Of a stretch of DNA of 64,000 nt, positions 51,224-61,135 are shown piece after piece. Source of the DNA: Actinoplanes sp. L3-i22 (GTDB lineage Bacteria; Actinomycetota; Actinomycetes; Mycobacteriales; Micromonosporaceae); NCBI RefSeq assembly GCF_019704555.1, contig NZ_AP024745.1, forward strand, positions 6,332,501 to 6,396,500, written 5' to 3'. The stretch's first letter is position 1; each line of letters opens with the position of its first letter. Position numbers and translations under genes: made by a program. The notes beneath the pieces were generated by a model. The model did no database searches. It saw nothing but the letters and a program-made list of their open reading frames with translations, and had not been told where the DNA came from.

Positions 51224-52375
51224 GTGACTGAGAACGGCCGCTACGCGTGGCGGATCTGGCTGCCGCCGCTGCTGGTCGTCATGATCATGGTCTGCAGCGT
51301 CGCCTATCAGGACGGCCGGGCGAGCCGGGCGCCGACCGGCGCCCAGCTGATCCTGATCTTCCACAGCGCGGCCGCGCTGCTGGTGCGGCAGCGCTATCCG
51401 CTGGCGGTGGCCGTCGTGACGGTCGCCGCCGGCGTCGTCCTCCCGGTGACCGCCCACCACCTGGTGCTGGTCGACGTCGCCGCCATCGTCGCGCTCTACA
51501 CCCTCGCCACCCTGCGGGGCCGGCGGATCTCCTGGATCACCGGCGCGGCCGCCGCCGTGGCGCTGACCGCCGCGGCCATCCCCTGGCAGGCCGATGGCCT
51601 GTTCGACATCGGCAACCTGATCCCGGCCAACTACGTCGGGCTGGCGGTCGCGGTCGGCTACGCGATCCGCAACCAGCGGGCCCTGCTCGCCGAGATCCAC
51701 GAACGCGCCGCGCTCGCCGAGCGCACCCGCGAGCAGGAGGCCCACCAGCGGGTCCGGGAGGAGCGCATCCGGATCGCCCGCGACCTGCACGACGTCCTGG
51801 CCCACCACATCACGCTGGTCAACGCGCAGGCCGGCGTCGCGCACCACCTGATGGCCGAGCACCCGGACAAGGCCCGCGAGGCGCTGGCCGGAATCCGGGA
51901 CACCAGCCGGGCCGTCCTCGACGAGCTGCGCGCGACGGTCGGCCTGCTGCGCCAGGACGACGACGCCGCGCCGAGCCGGCAGCCGGTGCCCGGGATCACC
52001 GACCTCGACGCGCTGTTCGACGGGTTCCGCTCCGCGGGCTTCGCGATCGAGGTCACCCGCTCCGGCGAGCCCGCGCCCCTGCACGGCGTGGCCGACCTGG
52101 CCGCCTACCGGATCGTCCAGGAGGCCCTGACCAACGCCGGCAAGCACGGCACCGAGCGGCACGCCGGCGTGGACCTGCACTACACCCCGGCCGGCCTGCA
52201 CCTCACCGTCACCAACCCGGCCCACCCGGCCCGCCGCGGCGACGGCACCAGCCACGGCCTGATCGGCATGCGCGAACGGGCCCAGGCCGCCGGCGGCACC
52301 CTGACCACCGCGATGGACACCGCCGGCACCTACACCGTGCACGCCCGCCTCCCCCTGCACCCGGCACAGACGTAG
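51224..52375 (+). CDS. NarL-type sensor histidine kinase without adjacent regulator
   Basis: Predicted 383-residue membrane kinase. Four or five TM helices lie within residues about 9-150 with short loops, then HisKA_3 with the phospho-His motif RIARDLHDVLAHHITLVNAQ (His about 184) and a HATPase with the N-box [15 protein letters not shown] and G-box SHGLIGMRERAQ. GTG at 51224 has GAGGAC upstream; a GTG 12 bp earlier is an alternative. NarL-type kinases are normally followed by their LuxR-type regulator, absent here. The palindrome shared with the 57-61 kb operon suggests it may signal to the regulator at 60461. Confidence 0.88.
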   Translation: MTENGRYAWRIWLPPLLVVMIMVCSVAYQDGRASRAPTGAQLILIFHSAAALLVRQRYPLAVAVVTVAAGVVLPVTAHHLVLVDVAAIVALYTLATLRGRRISWITGAAAAVALTAAAIPWQADGLFDIGNLIPANYVGLAVAVGYAIRNQRALLAEIHERAALAERTREQEAHQRVREERIRIARDLHDVLAHHITLVNAQAGVAHHLMAEHPDKAREALAGIRDTSRAVLDELRATVGLLRQDDDAAPSRQPVPGITDLDALFDGFRSAGFAIEVTRSGEPAPLHGVADLAAYRIVQEALTNAGKHGTERHAGVDLHYTPAGLHLTVTNPAHPARRGDGTSHGLIGMRERAQAAGGTLTTAMDTAGTYTVHARLPLHPAQT

Positions 52376-52408
52376 GGCCCGTGCCGCTGCGGCGGCACGG
52401 GCCCTACG
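52371..52408. terminator. 17-bp stem terminator
   Basis: CGTAGGGCCCGTGCCGC, loop TGCG, and its exact complement. The stem overlaps the kinase stop codon and stands before the convergent MMPL stop, so it can end both transcripts. Confidence 0.85.
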
Positions 52409-52426
52409 GGTCGGGGCGTCAGCGGA

Positions 52427-54631
52427 TCACTGGTGGTGGCCGGCGCCGGCGAGCACCGCCGGCTCGTGGTCGGCCGGTGCTTCCGCGGGGCCCTCGACGG
52501 ACACCTTCGGGGTGATCTTCTCGGCCCAGCGCGGGTAGAACCAGTTGGCCCGCCCGATCAGCGTCATCAGCGCCGGGATGAGCGTCATCCGGACCACGAA
52601 CGCGTCGATCAGCACGGCCACCGCGAGACCGATCCCGATCATCGAGACGATGCGCTCGCCACTGAAGCCGAACGAGGCGAAGACGAACAGCATGATGGTG
52701 GCCGCCGCCGCGATGACCTGGGCGGTCTCGGTCAGGCCGACCCGGATCGAGCGGAGGTTGTCCCGGGTGTGCGTCCACTCCTCGTGCATCCGGCTGACCA
52801 GGAACACCTGGTAGTCCATCGACAGGCCGAACATGATGCCCATCACCAGGACCGGGACCAGGTAGGTGATCGGCGCGCCGGTGCCGACGCCGAGCAGCCC
52901 GGTGCCCCAGCCGAACTGGAAGATCGCGGTGACCGCGCCGAGCCCGACCAGGATGGTGGCGATGTTGCTGATCGCGCCGATCAGCGGGACCAGCAGGCTG
53001 CGGAAGGCAACGGCGAGGAGCAGGAAGCCGAGCAGCGCGATCAGCCCGAGGTAGAGGGGCAGCTTGCTCAGCAGCGCCTCGGCCAGGTCGATCGTGCTCG
53101 CGGTGCTGCCACCGACGTACACCCGCAGGTTGTTGCCGTTCTCGGCGGTCGTGATGACCTGGTCACGCAGGTTGGTGACCAGGTCGGTGGTCTCCTGGGT
53201 CTGGGCGCTGGTGACCGGGGTGACGGTGGCCACCGCGATGGTCTGGCCGTCCTTGATCGGCGCGGCCGAGACCGAGGCGACGTCGGCGACCGACGGCAGC
53301 TGCTTGACCAGGGCGGTGAACGCGGCGGCCGACGCGGCGTCGGGCACCTCGGCGACCAGCAGCAGGGAGGCGTCGAAGCCGGCGCCGAACCCGGCGGCCA
53401 TCAGCTCGTAGTAGTTGCGGGAGTCCGAGCCGACCGGGTCGCTGCTGGCGTCGGCGTCGCCGATCCGGATGCTCAGCACCGGCGAGGCCAGGATCACCAC
53501 GGCCAGCACGGCGCCGGCGACCGCCCGCAGCGGGTTGCGCTGCACCAGGCCGGCCCAGCGGGCGCCCCGGGTCGGCTTCGCCGCGACCGGGACGGCCGGG
53601 ATCCCCTCGGCCAGAGCCTTGCGCTGGCGGCGGGAGAGCACCTTGCGGCCGAGGATGCCGAGCAGGGCCGGCAGCAGGGTGATCGCGGCGGCGACGGTGA
53701 ACAGCACGGTGACGGCGGCGGCCTGGGCCATGCCGGTGAGCACGCCGAGCTTGACGACGTACATGCCGAGCAGGGCGACGATCACGGTGAGGCCGGCGAA
53801 GACGACGGCCCGGCCGGACGTGTTGACCGCCTTGACGATCGCCTCGGGGACGCTGTCGCCGGCCATCATCGCCTTGCGGTAGCGGTTGACGATGAACAGC
53901 GCGTAGTCGATGCCGACGCCGAGACCGATCAGCGCGCCCATCGTGATGCTGGTCGAGGCCAGGTCGATCACGTGCGCGGCCAGGACGACGACCAGCAGCG
54001 AGGTGGCGACGCCGACGATGCCGGTGATGATCGGCAGGGCCGCGGCCCACGCGGAACGGAACACCAGGAACAGGATGACCAGGGCGGCGAGCAGGCCGAC
54101 GACCTCCGGGCCGTGCGAGCCGCCGGGGATCGTCTCGAAGGCCTGATCGCCGAGGGCGACCTGGACGTCCGGGCTGCGCAGCGCGGTGGCCGCGGTCTCG
54201 ATAGCGGCGGTGTCGGTGTCCTTGGCGACGGTGATCGTCGCGTACGCGGTGCTGGTCCTGGTGTTGATCTGGCTCTTGCCGGCCGCGTCGTAGGGGCTGA
54301 CCACGCCCTGCACGCCGGGCAGCGCGCTGATCTGCTTGAGCATGGCGGTGAACTGCTGCTTGACGGCCGCCGAGTCGACCGCGGCGCCGGTGTGCCAGAC
54401 GATCGTGCCCGACTCGGTCGCGGCGCCGGATCCCTGGGAGCCGGCCTGCTGGGCGCCCATCTGGGCCATCAGGCTGTAGGCGGTCGCCGACTCGCTGTCC
54501 GGCATGCCGGGGTCCTCGGAGAACGCCGTCCCCGACCCGATCGTCAGCGCGACCAGAGCGACCAGAGCGGCGACCCAGCCGCCGAGAACGGCGAACCGCC
54601 ACCGGAAGCAGCCACGGGCAAGTGATGTCAC
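52427..54631 (-). CDS. MMPL/RND-family membrane transporter
   Basis: Predicted 734-residue transporter with two MMPL repeats, each made of one TM, an extracytoplasmic loop and five TM. TM1 is about residues 15-35, the first loop about 36-165. Motifs: GIDYALFIVNRYRK in the first half and MDYQVFLVSRMHEEW in the second. These export lipids, siderophores or drugs by proton motive force. I choose GTG at 54631 (VTSLARGCFRW) with GAAAGG upstream; in-frame sequence reaches 54700 but has no ribosome site. Copy 2 of the shared palindrome lies about 90 bp upstream. Confidence 0.9.
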   Translation of the reverse strand: MTSLARGCFRWRFAVLGGWVAALVALVALTIGSGTAFSEDPGMPDSESATAYSLMAQMGAQQAGSQGSGAATESGTIVWHTGAAVDSAAVKQQFTAMLKQISALPGVQGVVSPYDAAGKSQINTRTSTAYATITVAKDTDTAAIETAATALRSPDVQVALGDQAFETIPGGSHGPEVVGLLAALVILFLVFRSAWAAALPIITGIVGVATSLLVVVLAAHVIDLASTSITMGALIGLGVGIDYALFIVNRYRKAMMAGDSVPEAIVKAVNTSGRAVVFAGLTVIVALLGMYVVKLGVLTGMAQAAAVTVLFTVAAAITLLPALLGILGRKVLSRRQRKALAEGIPAVPVAAKPTRGARWAGLVQRNPLRAVAGAVLAVVILASPVLSIRIGDADASSDPVGSDSRNYYELMAAGFGAGFDASLLLVAEVPDAASAAAFTALVKQLPSVADVASVSAAPIKDGQTIAVATVTPVTSAQTQETTDLVTNLRDQVITTAENGNNLRVYVGGSTASTIDLAEALLSKLPLYLGLIALLGFLLLAVAFRSLLVPLIGAISNIATILVGLGAVTAIFQFGWGTGLLGVGTGAPITYLVPVLVMGIMFGLSMDYQVFLVSRMHEEWTHTRDNLRSIRVGLTETAQVIAAAATIMLFVFASFGFSGERIVSMIGIGLAVAVLIDAFVVRMTLIPALMTLIGRANWFYPRWAEKITPKVSVEGPAEAPADHEPAVLAGAGHHQ

Positions 54632-54718
54632 GACGGTTACCTTTCGAGGGAGAATTCCGACCTCGTCCAGAGTCGCCGTGACGTGGCGTTTCGTCGTCAA
54701 CCCAGCGCCGTGGCCGGT

Positions 54719-54736
54719 GTACCGCAGGTGCGGTAC
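54719..54736. promoter_or_regulatory. palindrome GTACCGC-N4-GCGGTAC, copy 2
   Basis: GTACCGC-AGGT-GCGGTAC, perfect arms, between the P-type ATPase stop (54741) and the MMPL start (54631), so upstream of the MMPL gene. Same element as 50997-51014. Confidence 0.68.
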
Positions 54737-54740
54737 GCCG

Positions 54741-57257
54741 TCATTCGTCCAGCGGCCGGCTGAGACCCAGGACCCGGTCGAGCCATCGATGGCGGAACGC
54801 GGCGCTGAGCGTGGCGAACCAGGGCAGCAGCGCGAGGTGGACGACCAGGTAGACCACCCGGACGTGGGTGATCAGGCCGAAGTACGAGGACAGGGCCGGC
54901 ACCAGGACGACCGCGCTGAAGACCAGCAGCAGGCCGACGACCAGCAACGCGGGCCGCCGGTCACCGGTCGGCCGGGTCCAGGCGGCGAAGATCCGGGCCG
55001 GCGGGGCGAGGAACAGCAGCAGGACGAACGAGGCCAGGCAGAAGAACGTCGACAGGCCGGTCTGGGCGGTGATGGTGGCCGACGCGGTCGCGAAGTCCGT
55101 GCCGCTGCCGTAGGCGAGGCCGGTGTAGCGCTCGAACTCGGCCACCACCTTGGCCGGGGCGAGCCCGGAGCTCAGGCCGCGCAAGGTGAGCTGGTAGAGG
55201 GCGGCGTAGATCGCGGCGCTGAACGAGGCGGTGATCACCGCCGCGGGGATCACGAACCGGGCCATGTTGCTGAGCAGGCGCGGGTCCGGTGGCGCCGGCT
55301 TCGCCCAGACGGTCAAGGAGAACGTCGGGATGCCCACGGTCAGCAGGGTCAGCCCGACCTGGGCCGGCGAGTACGGGAAGCCCAGCCCGAGCATGGTCAC
55401 GGTGAGGATCACCAGGCCCTGGGTGGCGACCCGGGCCAGGAAGACGTACAGCGAGATGCTGATCCCGGCGATGATCCGGCGGCCCTCCCGCCGGGCCGGC
55501 AGCAGCGCGGCCAGGGAGTCACCGGTCAGCACGATGTCGGCCACGTCCCGGGTGACCGCGCTGCCGCTGCGCATGGCGACGCCGACCTGGGCCTGCTTGA
55601 GGGCGCGGGCGTCGTTGACCCCGTCACCGATCATCGCGACGTACCGGCCCTGCCGGCGCAGCGACCGGACGATCCGCTCCTTGTGCTCGGGCGCGACCCG
55701 GCCGAAGACCGTCGTGCCGGCCACGACGCGGTCCAGGGCGCCGTCGTCGAGCCCGTCCAGCGCGGCGCCGGGCACCGGCTCGCCGGGCTCGATGCCGGCC
55801 GACGCGGCGACCGCGGCGACGGTCCGGGGATCGTCGCCGGAGAGCACCTTGAGCGCCACGCCGCCCTCCTGGAAGCCCCGGACCGTGTCCGGCACCTCGG
55901 GACGCAGCTCGTCGGCGAGCACGATCAGCCCGACCGGTCGCAGCCCCGGCAGGCACGGCCGGCCGTCGCCGTCGCGGAGCTCCGCGCCCGGCTCCTCGGC
56001 CCGGGCCAGCAGCAGGACCCGCAGGCCCCGCTCGGTGCGGCTGCTGATCCCGCCGTCGTCCAGCGCACGGCCGAGGTGCCCGGCCAGGGCGTCCGGGGCG
56101 CCGAGGATCCAGGTGCCTTCGTCGGCGGTGACGCCGGACCAGCGCAGCGCGGAGCTGAACGGCACCTCGTCGTGGATCGTCCACCCGGTCGCGGGCAGCG
56201 CGGCCATCAGCGACCGGGCGGTCTGGTTCGGGGCGGCGGCGTTGTGGACCAGACCGCCGAGGGCCCGGGTCACCTCGGCGTGCTCGTGCCCGCCGAGCGG
56301 CACGAGCTCGTCCAGCGCGAGGCGGCCGGTGGTCAGCGTGCCGGTCTTGTCGGTGCAGACCACGTCCACGTTGCTGACCGACTCGACCGCGTTGACCTGC
56401 TGGACCAGCGCCCCGGCGCGCGCGATCCGGGCCGCGCCGGCGGTGTAGGCCACCGCGATCAGCAGGAACAGCCCATAAGGGATCAGACCCGACAGTACGG
56501 CCGTGATCTGCACGACGCGCAGCAGCGAGAACCCCTCCAGCGCGGCCTGCGCGAGGATGGCGCCGGCCATCAGCACGGTCAGGGCCATGACCAGCCGTAC
56601 CACGAAGTCGATCCGCCGCTGCAGCGGCGTCTTGTCGGTGGTCGACCGGCGGGCCTCGGCGGTGAGCCGCCCGGCGTAGCTGTGCGCACCGACGTCGCGC
56701 GCCCGCTGCCGGCCCTCGCCGGCCACGCACAGGCTGCCCGAGCGCAGGTCGTCGCCGGGCTGCTTGGCCACCGGGTCGGACTCGCCGGTCAGCAGCGACT
56801 CGTCGGCCTCGACCCGGTCACCGTCGAGCAGCGGGCCGTCGACCACGATCTGGTCGCCGGCGCGGATCCGCAGCAGGTCGCCGCGCACCACCCGATCCGC
56901 GGCGACCGCCACCTCGGCGCCGTCGCGGATCACCACGACGTGGCCGGCGTCCAGCAGCTGCAGGCGATCGAGCTTTCGTTTGGCCCGGACCTCCTGCGCG
57001 GTGCTGAGCAGCGCGTTGATCAGGCCCAGCCCGACGCTGATCAGGGCGTCGCTGTAGCGGCCCAGGCTGAGCAGCGCCACGCCGATCACGAACAGGATGA
57101 CGTTGAAGAACGAGAACAGGTTGGTCCGCAGGATCGCGCGATAGGTGCGCGAGCCGCCGCCGGGCACGGTGTTGCCCGCACCGTTCCGCCGCCGGGACTC
57201 CGCCTCGGCCGCGGAAAGCCCGGCCGGCGGGGCCGGGAGCGCCACTGACTGCGTCAT
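54741..57257 (-). CDS. HAD-type P-type cation ATPase (CtpE-like)
   Basis: Predicted 838-residue P-type ATPase. Actuator motif LLTGESDP, phosphorylation site CTDKTGTLTTG, and hinge MIGDGVNDARAL are intact. The TM4 region reads VLSGLIPYGLFLLIAVAYTA, with no heavy-metal CPx motif, and there is no N-terminal metal-binding domain. This layout resembles mycobacterial CtpE-type ATPases implicated in calcium transport; the ion is inferred. ATG at 57257 (MTQSVALPAPP) is chosen because the upstream stretch covers the palindromic operators. It may share control with the divergent ABC operon. Confidence 0.88.
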   Translation of the reverse strand: MTQSVALPAPPAGLSAAEAESRRRNGAGNTVPGGGSRTYRAILRTNLFSFFNVILFVIGVALLSLGRYSDALISVGLGLINALLSTAQEVRAKRKLDRLQLLDAGHVVVIRDGAEVAVAADRVVRGDLLRIRAGDQIVVDGPLLDGDRVEADESLLTGESDPVAKQPGDDLRSGSLCVAGEGRQRARDVGAHSYAGRLTAEARRSTTDKTPLQRRIDFVVRLVMALTVLMAGAILAQAALEGFSLLRVVQITAVLSGLIPYGLFLLIAVAYTAGAARIARAGALVQQVNAVESVSNVDVVCTDKTGTLTTGRLALDELVPLGGHEHAEVTRALGGLVHNAAAPNQTARSLMAALPATGWTIHDEVPFSSALRWSGVTADEGTWILGAPDALAGHLGRALDDGGISSRTERGLRVLLLARAEEPGAELRDGDGRPCLPGLRPVGLIVLADELRPEVPDTVRGFQEGGVALKVLSGDDPRTVAAVAASAGIEPGEPVPGAALDGLDDGALDRVVAGTTVFGRVAPEHKERIVRSLRRQGRYVAMIGDGVNDARALKQAQVGVAMRSGSAVTRDVADIVLTGDSLAALLPARREGRRIIAGISISLYVFLARVATQGLVILTVTMLGLGFPYSPAQVGLTLLTVGIPTFSLTVWAKPAPPDPRLLSNMARFVIPAAVITASFSAAIYAALYQLTLRGLSSGLAPAKVVAEFERYTGLAYGSGTDFATASATITAQTGLSTFFCLASFVLLLFLAPPARIFAAWTRPTGDRRPALLVVGLLLVFSAVVLVPALSSYFGLITHVRVVYLVVHLALLPWFATLSAAFRHRWLDRVLGLSRPLDE

Positions 57258-57309
57258 GCAGCCGGTTCTACCAGCGACGTCGCCCGGTTGCGGCAATTCG
57301 GCGGCCGGG

Positions 57310-57327
57310 ATACCGCAGCCGCGGTAC
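57310..57327. promoter_or_regulatory. palindrome ATACCGC-N4-GCGGTAC, copy 3
   Basis: ATACCGC-AGCC-GCGGTAC differs from copies 1 and 2 by one base in the left arm. It lies 53 bp upstream of the P-type ATPase start and 120 bp upstream of the ABC ATPase start. Confidence 0.6.
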
Positions 57328-57343
57328 CCCGGCCGGGACGCGT

Positions 57344-57357
57344 GGTACCGCGGTACC
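57344..57357. promoter_or_regulatory. compact palindrome GGTACCGCGGTACC
   Basis: A perfect 14-bp palindrome built from the same GTACCG/CGGTAC half-sites but without the 4-bp spacer. A weaker copy GCACCGCGGTAC follows at 57376-57387. Three related sites in this 189-bp divergent region suggest cooperative binding of the NarL-type regulator encoded by the operon. Confidence 0.6.
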
Positions 57358-57375
57358 ACCGCGCCCGGGAAGATC

Positions 57376-57387
57376 GCACCGCGGTAC
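57376..57387. promoter_or_regulatory. weaker compact site GCACCGCGGTAC
   Basis: Differs by one base from the palindromic core GTACCGCGGTAC; 60 bp before the ABC ATPase start at 57447. Third site of the cluster. Confidence 0.45.
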
Positions 57388-57446
57388 GACGGATCGGCGC
57401 CCGCCCGGCCCTAGCGTTTGCCCCGAACAGACGCGAGAGGACAGCG

Positions 57447-58373
57447 ATGATCGAGGCACGGCAGCTCACCAAACGGTACGGCGACAAGACCGCCGTCGAC
57501 GGGATCGACTTCACCGTCCGGCCCGGGGCGGTCACCGGGTTCCTGGGGCCGAACGGGGCCGGCAAGTCCACCACCATGCGCATGATCATCGGGCTGGACG
57601 CGCCGACGTCCGGGACGGTGACCGTGAACGGGCGCCGCTACGCCGAGCACACCGCCCCGCTGCACGAGGTCGGCGCGCTGCTGGAGGCCCGGTCGATCCA
57701 TCCCGGACGGTCGGCGTTCGACCATCTGATGGCGCTCGCGTACACCAACGGCATCTCGCGGGCCCGGGTCCACGAGGTGATCGAGCAGGCCGGGCTGCAG
57801 ACGGTGGCCCGCAAGCGGGCCGGCGCGTTCTCGCTCGGCATGGGCCAGCGGCTGGGCATCGCCGCGGCGCTGCTCGGCGACCCGCAGACGATCATGCTGG
57901 ACGAGCCGGTCAACGGGCTCGACCCGGAGGGTGTGCTGTGGATCCGGAACCTTCTCACCGGGCTGGCCGCGGAAGGCCGTACCGTATTCGTCTCCTCGCA
58001 TCTGATGAGTGAGATGGCGCTGGTGGCCGACCACCTGGTGGTCGTCGGCCGGGGCCGGGTGCTGGCCGACACCACGGTGCAGGAGCTGGTCCTGCAGGCC
58101 GGCGGGGACGCCGTCGTGGTCGCCACCGCCGACCCCACGGAGCTGCGCCGGGTGCTGGCCGGTCCCGGTGTCGAGATCACCGGGCGGCCGGGCTCGGAGC
58201 AGCTGACCGTGACCGGGCTGCCGGCCCGCACGATCGGGCTCAAGGCGGCCGAGCACGGTCTCGCCCTGTTCGAGCTGACCGCCAAGACCGTCTCTCTGGA
58301 GGAGGCCTTCATGGACCTGACCCGCGAATCCGTGGAGTACCACGCGACCGGCATCCCGGTGAGCGCGGCATGA
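57447..58373 (+). CDS. ABC transporter ATP-binding protein
   Basis: Predicted 308-residue cytoplasmic ATPase of an ABC-2-type exporter. Walker A GPNGAGKST (about 35-43), signature FSLGMGQRLG (variant of LSGGQ), Walker B TIMLDEPVNGLDPEG, H-loop VSSHLMSEM. The C-terminal third is the extension common to bacitracin- and lantibiotic-type exporters. ATG at 57447 with GAGAGG upstream. It overlaps the permease by ATGA and heads an ABC-ABC-kinase-regulator operon. Confidence 0.92.
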   Translation: MIEARQLTKRYGDKTAVDGIDFTVRPGAVTGFLGPNGAGKSTTMRMIIGLDAPTSGTVTVNGRRYAEHTAPLHEVGALLEARSIHPGRSAFDHLMALAYTNGISRARVHEVIEQAGLQTVARKRAGAFSLGMGQRLGIAAALLGDPQTIMLDEPVNGLDPEGVLWIRNLLTGLAAEGRTVFVSSHLMSEMALVADHLVVVGRGRVLADTTVQELVLQAGGDAVVVATADPTELRRVLAGPGVEITGRPGSEQLTVTGLPARTIGLKAAEHGLALFELTAKTVSLEEAFMDLTRESVEYHATGIPVSAA

Positions 58374-59173
58374 CCGTCGACACCCGCCTCAAGGTCACCG
58401 GGCCCCGGGTCCTGCGCTCCGAGTGGGCCAAGCTGCGGTCGTTGCGCTCGACCTGGATCACGCTCGGGCTCGCGCTGTTGTTCCTGCTCGGCCTCGGCGT
58501 CATCGCCACCCTGCGCTACAAGTCGGGGATCGGCGACGACCGGCCGGCCGATCGGGACTTCGCCGACGCCACCACGTACAGCCTCTCGCTGTTCGGGGTG
58601 TCGTTCGCGCTGATCGCGATCGGCGTGCTGGGCGTGATGACCTCGTCCGGCGAGTACACCTCCGGCATGATCCGCTCGACGCTGGCCGCGGTGCCCCGCC
58701 GACTGCCGATGCTGTGGTCGAAGGCGGCCGTCTACGGCGCGCTCGCGTTCCTGGTCGGCGTGGCCGGCGCCGTGCTCGTGTTCCTGATCGGCAGCGGCAT
58801 CCTCTCCGGCACCACCATCGCGATGAGCGTCTCGGACGACGGGGTGCTGCGCGGGGTGCTCGGCGTCGGGCTCTACCTGGGGCTGGTCGGCGTGATCGGG
58901 GTGGCCCTGGGCGTCCTGCTGCGCTCGACCGCGGGCGGCATCTCGCTGCTGATCGGCACGTTGCTGCTGGTCCCCGGCCTGAGCCAGCTGCTGCCGGCGT
59001 CCTGGCGGTCGAACCTCACGCCGTACCTGCCGTCCGACGCGGGCGAGTCGATCTACGCCCTGCACCACGTCGACGGCACGCTGTCGGCCGGCGCCGGGCT
59101 GCTCGTCCTGCTCGGCTGGACGGTGCTCGCGCTCGGCGGCGCGGCGTACCGGCTGACGCGCTCGGACGCCTGA
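58370..59173 (+). CDS. ABC-2-type transporter permease
   Basis: Predicted 267-residue membrane protein with about six TM helices (first near WITLGLALLFLLGLGVIATL, then a cluster from about 80 to 265) and an EYTSGMIRSTLAAVPRR segment typical of ABC-2 permeases coupled to RagA- or BcrA-type ATPases. The ATG overlaps the ATPase stop by 4 nt. With the ATPase it likely exports a peptide, lipid or drug. Confidence 0.88.
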   Translation: MTVDTRLKVTGPRVLRSEWAKLRSLRSTWITLGLALLFLLGLGVIATLRYKSGIGDDRPADRDFADATTYSLSLFGVSFALIAIGVLGVMTSSGEYTSGMIRSTLAAVPRRLPMLWSKAAVYGALAFLVGVAGAVLVFLIGSGILSGTTIAMSVSDDGVLRGVLGVGLYLGLVGVIGVALGVLLRSTAGGISLLIGTLLLVPGLSQLLPASWRSNLTPYLPSDAGESIYALHHVDGTLSAGAGLLVLLGWTVLALGGAAYRLTRSDA

Positions 59174-59198
59174 GCGCCGGTTGGTGGAGGATGGTGCC

Positions 59199-60464
59199 GT
59201 GAGCAGCGAGGACAGCGCGGCCGGGGCCCTCATCGGGCACCCGGTGGCCGCCCGGCTGTTCCAGGCCGGGCGGCGTCTGCGGGAGCTCGACGCCCGCCGC
59301 CCCTGGCTGCTGGACACCGCCGTGGTGCTGCTGGTCTTCCTGGTCACGTGCACGACCGACCTGCTCCCCCGGCACGGCCACGACGACTCGCCGCTGATCA
59401 TCACGGATCGCCCGGTGGCACAGACCCTGGCCCTGCAGGCGGCCCTGGTGCTGCCGCTGTGGTGGCGGCGCCGGGCCCCGCTGGCCGCGTTCAGCGCCGT
59501 GCTGGCCGCGCTGCTGGTGGAGTGGGCCGCCGGGATCATCCTGCGCGCGGACGCCGCCGTCCTGGTCGCGATCTACAGCCTGGTGCTGCACGGCCGTCTG
59601 CGCCGGCTGCCCTGGGCGGTGCCCGGGCTGGCCGTCGCGGTCACCGTGGTGCTGGTCCGGCTGTCCGGCGTCGTCCGGGTCTGGGACGTGCTGTTCTTCG
59701 TCGCCAACGTCGGCACCGCGGCGGTGGCGCTGGGCTTCGCCGTCCGGATCCGCCGCGCCCAGCTCGCGGTGCTGCGCGAACGCGCCGTCCGGCTGGAGGT
59801 CGAGCGCGATCAGCGCAGCCGGCTGGCCGCGGCCACCGAGCGCACCCGGGTGGCCCGGGAGATGCACGACATCCTCGGCCACAGCCTGTCGGTGATCATC
59901 ACGCTCGCCGACGGCGGCAAGTACGCCGCGGACCTCGACCCCGAGCGCGGCAAGGAGGCGCTGCGGTTGATCGGCGACACCGGGCGTACCTCCCTGGCCG
60001 AGCTGCGCCGGATGCTCGGCCCGCTGCGCGAGCAGAACGGTGAACCGGCCCTGAGCCCGCAGCCGGGCGTCGCCGACCTGGACCCGCTGTGCCGGCAGAT
60101 CCGGTCCGCCGGGCCGCAGGTCGAGTACCAGAGCGCCGGCGTGCTGGACACCCTCGACCGGGGTGTGCAGCTGGCGGCCTACCGGATCGTGCAGGAGGCG
60201 CTGACCAACGCGCTCAAACACGCCGGGCCGCGCACCCGGATCCGGCTGAGCCTGCGCCGGCAGGACAACGAGTTGCGGATCTCGGTCCGCGACACCGGGC
60301 CGGGCGACGGTGACCGGCCCGAACCCGCCGCCGGCGAGGGCCACGGCGTGCTCGGCATGCGCGAGCGCGCCGCCATCTACGGCGGGACGGTCACCGCCGG
60401 GCCGGCCCCGGACGGCGGCTGGGTCGTGGACGCCGGACTAGATCTGGAGAACGCGCCGGCATGA
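59199..60464 (+). CDS. NarL-type sensor histidine kinase
   Basis: Predicted 421-residue membrane kinase. Four to six TM helices lie within about 35-190, then HisKA_3 with the phospho-His motif [20 protein letters not shown] and HATPase N-box [16 protein letters not shown] and G-box [19 protein letters not shown] at 59199 is chosen because TGGAGG lies 9 nt upstream; in-frame TTG at 59181 precedes that site. It overlaps the regulator by ATGA. With the ABC pair upstream it resembles RagABKR-type and antibiotic-detox operons. Confidence 0.9.
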   Translation: MSSEDSAAGALIGHPVAARLFQAGRRLRELDARRPWLLDTAVVLLVFLVTCTTDLLPRHGHDDSPLIITDRPVAQTLALQAALVLPLWWRRRAPLAAFSAVLAALLVEWAAGIILRADAAVLVAIYSLVLHGRLRRLPWAVPGLAVAVTVVLVRLSGVVRVWDVLFFVANVGTAAVALGFAVRIRRAQLAVLRERAVRLEVERDQRSRLAAATERTRVAREMHDILGHSLSVIITLADGGKYAADLDPERGKEALRLIGDTGRTSLAELRRMLGPLREQNGEPALSPQPGVADLDPLCRQIRSAGPQVEYQSAGVLDTLDRGVQLAAYRIVQEALTNALKHAGPRTRIRLSLRRQDNELRISVRDTGPGDGDRPEPAAGEGHGVLGMRERAAIYGGTVTAGPAPDGGWVVDAGLDLENAPA

Positions 60465-61126
60465 TCACCGTGCTCATCGTGGACGACCAGCCGCTGCAGC
60501 GCCTCGGCTTCCGGATGCTGCTGGAGAGCCACCCCGACACCCAGGTGGTCGGCGAGGCCCGCAACGGTGTCGAGGCGGTGCGGCAGGCCAAGGAGCTGCG
60601 CCCGGACGTCGTGCTGATGGACGTCCGGATGCCCGGGCTGGACGGCATCGAGGCCACCCGGCGGATCATCGCGGACGGCGGCCGGTCGCACGTCCTCATG
60701 CTCACCACGTTCGACCTGGACGAGTACGTGCACGCCGCGCTCCGGGCCGGGGCCAGCGGCTTCCTGCTCAAGGACGCCTACCCGGAGGAGCTGCTGTCCG
60801 GCATCCGCGCGGTCGCCGGCGGCGACGCGGTGATCGCGCCCGCGCTCACCCGGCGCCTGCTCGACGCGTTCGCGGACCATCTGGACGGGGGCCGGCCGTC
60901 GAACGACCCGTGGCTGGCGACGCTGACCGACCGGGAACGCGAGATCCTGGTCGCGATCGGCCGCGGCTGGACCAACGGCGAGATCGCCGCGCGCCTGGTC
61001 CTGTCCGAGTCGACGGTGAAGACCCACGTCGGCCGGGTCCTCGCCAAGATCGGCGCCCGCGATCGGATCCAGGCCGTCATCTTCGCCTACGACCTCGGCC
61101 TGACCAGCCCGAACAGCCCGGGCTGA
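60461..61126 (+). CDS. NarL/LuxR-type response regulator
   Basis: Predicted 221-residue regulator with an intact receiver: VDDQP acidic pair, phosphoacceptor in LMDVRMPG (about Asp54), Thr and Lys (LLKDAYPEE). A LuxR HTH ends the protein ([20 protein letters not shown], then [20 protein letters not shown]). It is the partner of the kinase at 59199 and the best candidate to bind the GTACCGC palindromes. ATG overlaps the kinase stop. Confidence 0.92.
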   Translation: MITVLIVDDQPLQRLGFRMLLESHPDTQVVGEARNGVEAVRQAKELRPDVVLMDVRMPGLDGIEATRRIIADGGRSHVLMLTTFDLDEYVHAALRAGASGFLLKDAYPEELLSGIRAVAGGDAVIAPALTRRLLDAFADHLDGGRPSNDPWLATLTDREREILVAIGRGWTNGEIAARLVLSESTVKTHVGRVLAKIGARDRIQAVIFAYDLGLTSPNSPG

Positions 61127-61135
61127 GGGCAAAAT

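Noticed and set aside
50995..51231. Possible small ORF before the orphan kinase
   Set aside because: It spans the operator palindrome and both hairpins, has no ribosome site, and its translation shows no domain.
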